From Spongilla lacustris (Eukaryota; Porifera; Demospongiae; Spongillida; Spongillidae), in assembly GCA_949361645.1 (NCBI GenBank), contig OX442422.1, forward strand, positions 10,118,426 to 10,182,425: 64,000 nucleotides of DNA. The letters are read 5' to 3'. The notes beneath the pieces are model-generated. The model was not told the DNA's origin. It did not search any database and worked only from the letters and a program-made list of their open reading frames with translations. Within the stretch, counting starts at the first letter, position 1, and each line of letters opens with the position of its first letter. A program made the translations under genes and the position numbers. Below are positions 61,340 to 64,000 of this stretch, one piece after another.

Positions 61340-62845
61340 ACAATACAGGCTAACCCAACACACCCCCTCACACACTCCATACAGGCTCACCCAACACACC
61401 CCCTCACACACTCCATACAGGCTCACCCAACACACCCCCTCACACACTCCATACAGGCTCACCCAACACACACCCTCACACACTCCATACAGGCTAACCC
61501 AACACACCCCCTCACAGACTCCATACAGGCTCACCCAACACACACCCTCACACACTCCATACAGGCTAACCCAACACACACCCTCACACACTCCATACAG
61601 GCTCACCCAACACACACCCTCACACACTCCATACAGGCTAACCCAACACACCCCCTCACACACTCCATACAGGCTCACCCAACACACCCCCTCACACACT
61701 CCATACAGGCTCACCCAACACACCCCCTCACACACTCCATACAGGCTCACCCAACACACACCCTCACACACTCCATACAGGCTAACCCAACACACCCCCT
61801 CACAGACTCCATACAGGCTCACCCAACACACACCCTCACACACTCCATACAGGCTAACCCAACACACACCCTCACACACTCCATACAGGCTCACCCAACA
61901 CACACCCTCACACACTCCATACAGGCTAACCCAACACACCCCCTCACACACTCCATACAGGCTAACCCAACACACCCCCTCACACACTCCATACAGGCTC
62001 ACCCAACACACCCCCTCACACACTCCATACAGGCTCACCCAACACACCCCCTCACACACTCCATACAGGCTCACCCAACACACACCCTCACACACTCCAT
62101 ACAGGCTAACCCAACACACCCCCTCACAGACTCCATACAGGCTAACCCAACACACCCCCTCACAGACTCCATACAGGCTCACCCAACACACACCCTCACA
62201 CACTCCATACAGGCTAACCCAACACACACCCTCACACACTCCATACAGGCTAACCCAACACACACCCTCACACACTCCATACAGGCTAACCCAACACACC
62301 CCCTCACACACTCCATACAGGCTAACCCAACACACACCCTCACACACTCCATACAGGCTAACCCAACACACCCCCTCACACACTCCTAACCCAACAAAAC
62401 TCGTCACACACTCCATACAGGCTCACCCAACACACAACCTCACACACTCCAGAAAGGCTAACCCAACACACACCCTCACACACTCCATACAGGCTCACCC
62501 AACACACACCCTCACACACTCCATACAGGCTAACCCAACACACACCCTCACACACTCCATACAGGCTAACCCAACACACACCCTCACACACTCCATACAG
62601 GCTCACCCAACACACCCCCTCACACACTCCATACAGGCTCACCCAACACACACCCTCACACACTCCATACAGGCTAACCCAACACACCCCTCACACACTC
62701 CATACAGGCTCACCCCTCACACACTCCATACAGGCTCACCCCTCACACACTCCATACAGGCTCACCTAACACACCCCCTCACACACTCCCATACAGGCTC
62801 ACCCAACACACCCCTCACACACTCCATACAGGCTCACCCAACATA
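61340..62845. repeat. 36-bp minisatellite (about 41 copies)
   Basis: Unit contains AGGCTAACCCAACACACCCC followed by CTCACACACTCCATAC, with C/A variants (GCTMACCC, CACMCCC) mixed along the array and frayed, shortened copies at the right end. It is open in long frames on both strands only because the period is a multiple of three. Confidence 0.97.
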
Positions 62846-63017
62846 GCATCTTATCAAATGAATACATGGCATCACTTTTAACTATATATATGTAGTGTGC
62901 ACACTTACAGAAGGCAGGGGTTAGGGGTTAATATGTGTTGTTCTTAACAGTGCTTTTTGCTGCATGTCAATAGTCTGTTTAACATGTTTCGTATAGTTAG
63001 TTCTACATGTAGGTTTC

Positions 63018-63097
63018 ATATTCCTGTTGTGTGGTCATGGTTGTGTGGACATGGTTGTGTGAACATGGTTGTGTGGACATGGTTGTGTGGGCATGTA
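63018..63097. repeat. 15-bp tandem repeat (about 5 copies)
   Basis: Unit GGTTGTGTGGACAT with one-base variants. Confidence 0.85.
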
Positions 63098-63150
63098 CTT
63101 AATGTATGGTCATACATATTAAACTCTGCCTTTGTATTACACCCACCTTT

Positions 63151-63334
63151 GTAAGTACAATTTTGTGCCAGAAGACCACAAACATGTATTTCCCGTTACA
63201 TTCAGCAATGAGTCATTAGTACCACCAGTGATGAAACATTTAAATACTTCTTCCAAATTAAGAATACTGCACAAATATGTGCACCAGCAAAAACTCCCGA
63301 CTTCCCCCAGTTACTCCCACATACCACACCACAG
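63151..63334 (+). CDS. Possible unassigned exon
   Basis: Plus-strand frame with an acceptor-like TTTGTAAG before it and a strong donor AG|GTAAGT after it, encoding FVPEDHKHVFPVTF, LVPPVMKHLN and KYVHQQKLPTSPSY. No family is recognised. It would lie antisense to the probable YLPM1 transcription unit. Chance openness is possible. Confidence 0.22.
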
Positions 63335-63547
63335 GTAAGTGCTCACCATTGCTGAACAGACAACATCCCTCTCACAAACGTAGCCACTCAACTCCCACAT
63401 TGGTGGACATTACCACAAGTGTTACGCCAATTAAAATGTAGCAGGAGGCACATAGCACAACCCCCTAGTGTCCCCCCACATACCTATACAAAGCATCCAA
63501 CTGTGGCATTGTGGTATCGTATATCATTTATTGTGTGAGGTGTACCC

Positions 63548-64000
63548 TTGTTGACTCACAACTGAAATACACAACCAGGGGCTACCTCTACACTTCTGTG
63601 TGAGGTGTACCACACACAACCAGGGGCTACCTCTACACTTCTGTGAGGTGTACCACACACAACCAGGGGCTACCTCTACACTTTTGTGAGGTGTACCACA
63701 CACAACCAGGGGCTACCTCTACACTTCTGTGAGGTGTACCACACACAACCAGGGGCTACCTCTACACTTCTGTGAGGTGTACCACACACAACCAGGGGCT
63801 ACCTCTACACTTTTGTGAGGTGTACCACACACAATCAGGGGCTACCTCTACACTTTTGTGAGGTGTACCACACACAACCAGGGGCTACCTCTACACTTTT
63901 GTGTGAGGTGTACCACACACAACCAGGGGCTACCTCTACACTTCTGTGAGGTGTACCACACACAACCAGGGGCTACCTCTACACTTCTGTGAGGTGTACC
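63548..64000. repeat. 43-bp minisatellite (about 10 copies), runs off the right edge
   Basis: Unit contains ACACACAACCAGGGGCTACC followed by TCTACACTT and GTGAGGTGTACC. It begins with slightly longer variants and continues past the window. Confidence 0.96.

Noticed and set aside
61268..62687. Very long open frames (about 355-380 codons) on both strands
   Set aside because: They are artefacts of the 36-bp array, whose period is a multiple of three and lacks stops. There is no splice context or family similarity.

Overview
This is eukaryotic nuclear DNA from an animal, most likely an early-branching one such as a demosponge. The basis is short GT-AG introns in phase-consistent exon chains, animal gene families (a MAP4K with a CNH domain, TACO1, BAHD1-like BAH proteins, a JARID2-like N-terminal region, PRMT5, YLPM1), and a very high load of minisatellites, MITEs and degraded retroelements. 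The species cannot be fixed from sequence alone. All gene models below were assembled by hand from reading frames, splice signals and remembered family motifs; none has been checked by alignment.

Layout. 1-540: minisatellite. 1630-4812 (+): 3' part of a MAP4K3/5-type kinase gene (CNH domain), with its kinase domain left of the window. 4.8-7.5 kb: intergenic transposon graveyard with nested Mutator-like elements carrying 9-bp target duplications. 8057-9855 (-): TACO1/YebC-type mitochondrial translational activator, two exons. 10.6-11.1 kb: hairpin MITE. 11976-15786 (+) and 22206-26491 (+): a tandem pair of BAHD1-like BAH-domain genes with matching exon structure, separated by about 6 kb holding a Mutator-like MITE and two hAT-like elements. 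27316-28149 (-): a four-exon, about 185-residue protein that resembles only the N-terminal part of the PRC2 cofactor JARID2 (ubiquitin-interacting-motif-like helix plus an AQRKF motif), with no room for JmjN, ARID or JmjC. 30828-45696 (+): complete PRMT5 in 20 coding exons, whose large introns hold minisatellites, an RT pseudogene and foldback elements. 45851-60853 (-): C-terminal 13 exons of YLPM1 (P-loop domain), convergent with PRMT5 with only 154 nt between stop codons. 61.3-64 kb: large minisatellites.

Themes. (1) Chromatin function is clustered: two BAHD1-like candidate H3K27me3 readers, a miniature JARID2-like protein and the arginine methyltransferase PRMT5 lie within about 34 kb. (2) Tandem repeats coincide with splice sites in three genes: a repeated 5' splice site in the MAP4K gene, a repeated 3' splice site at PRMT5 exon 7, and a YLPM1 intron made almost wholly of minisatellite. 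(3) Several non-autonomous DNA transposons can be delimited exactly by their target duplications (9-bp Mutator-like, 8-bp hAT-like, TA Tc1/mariner-like).
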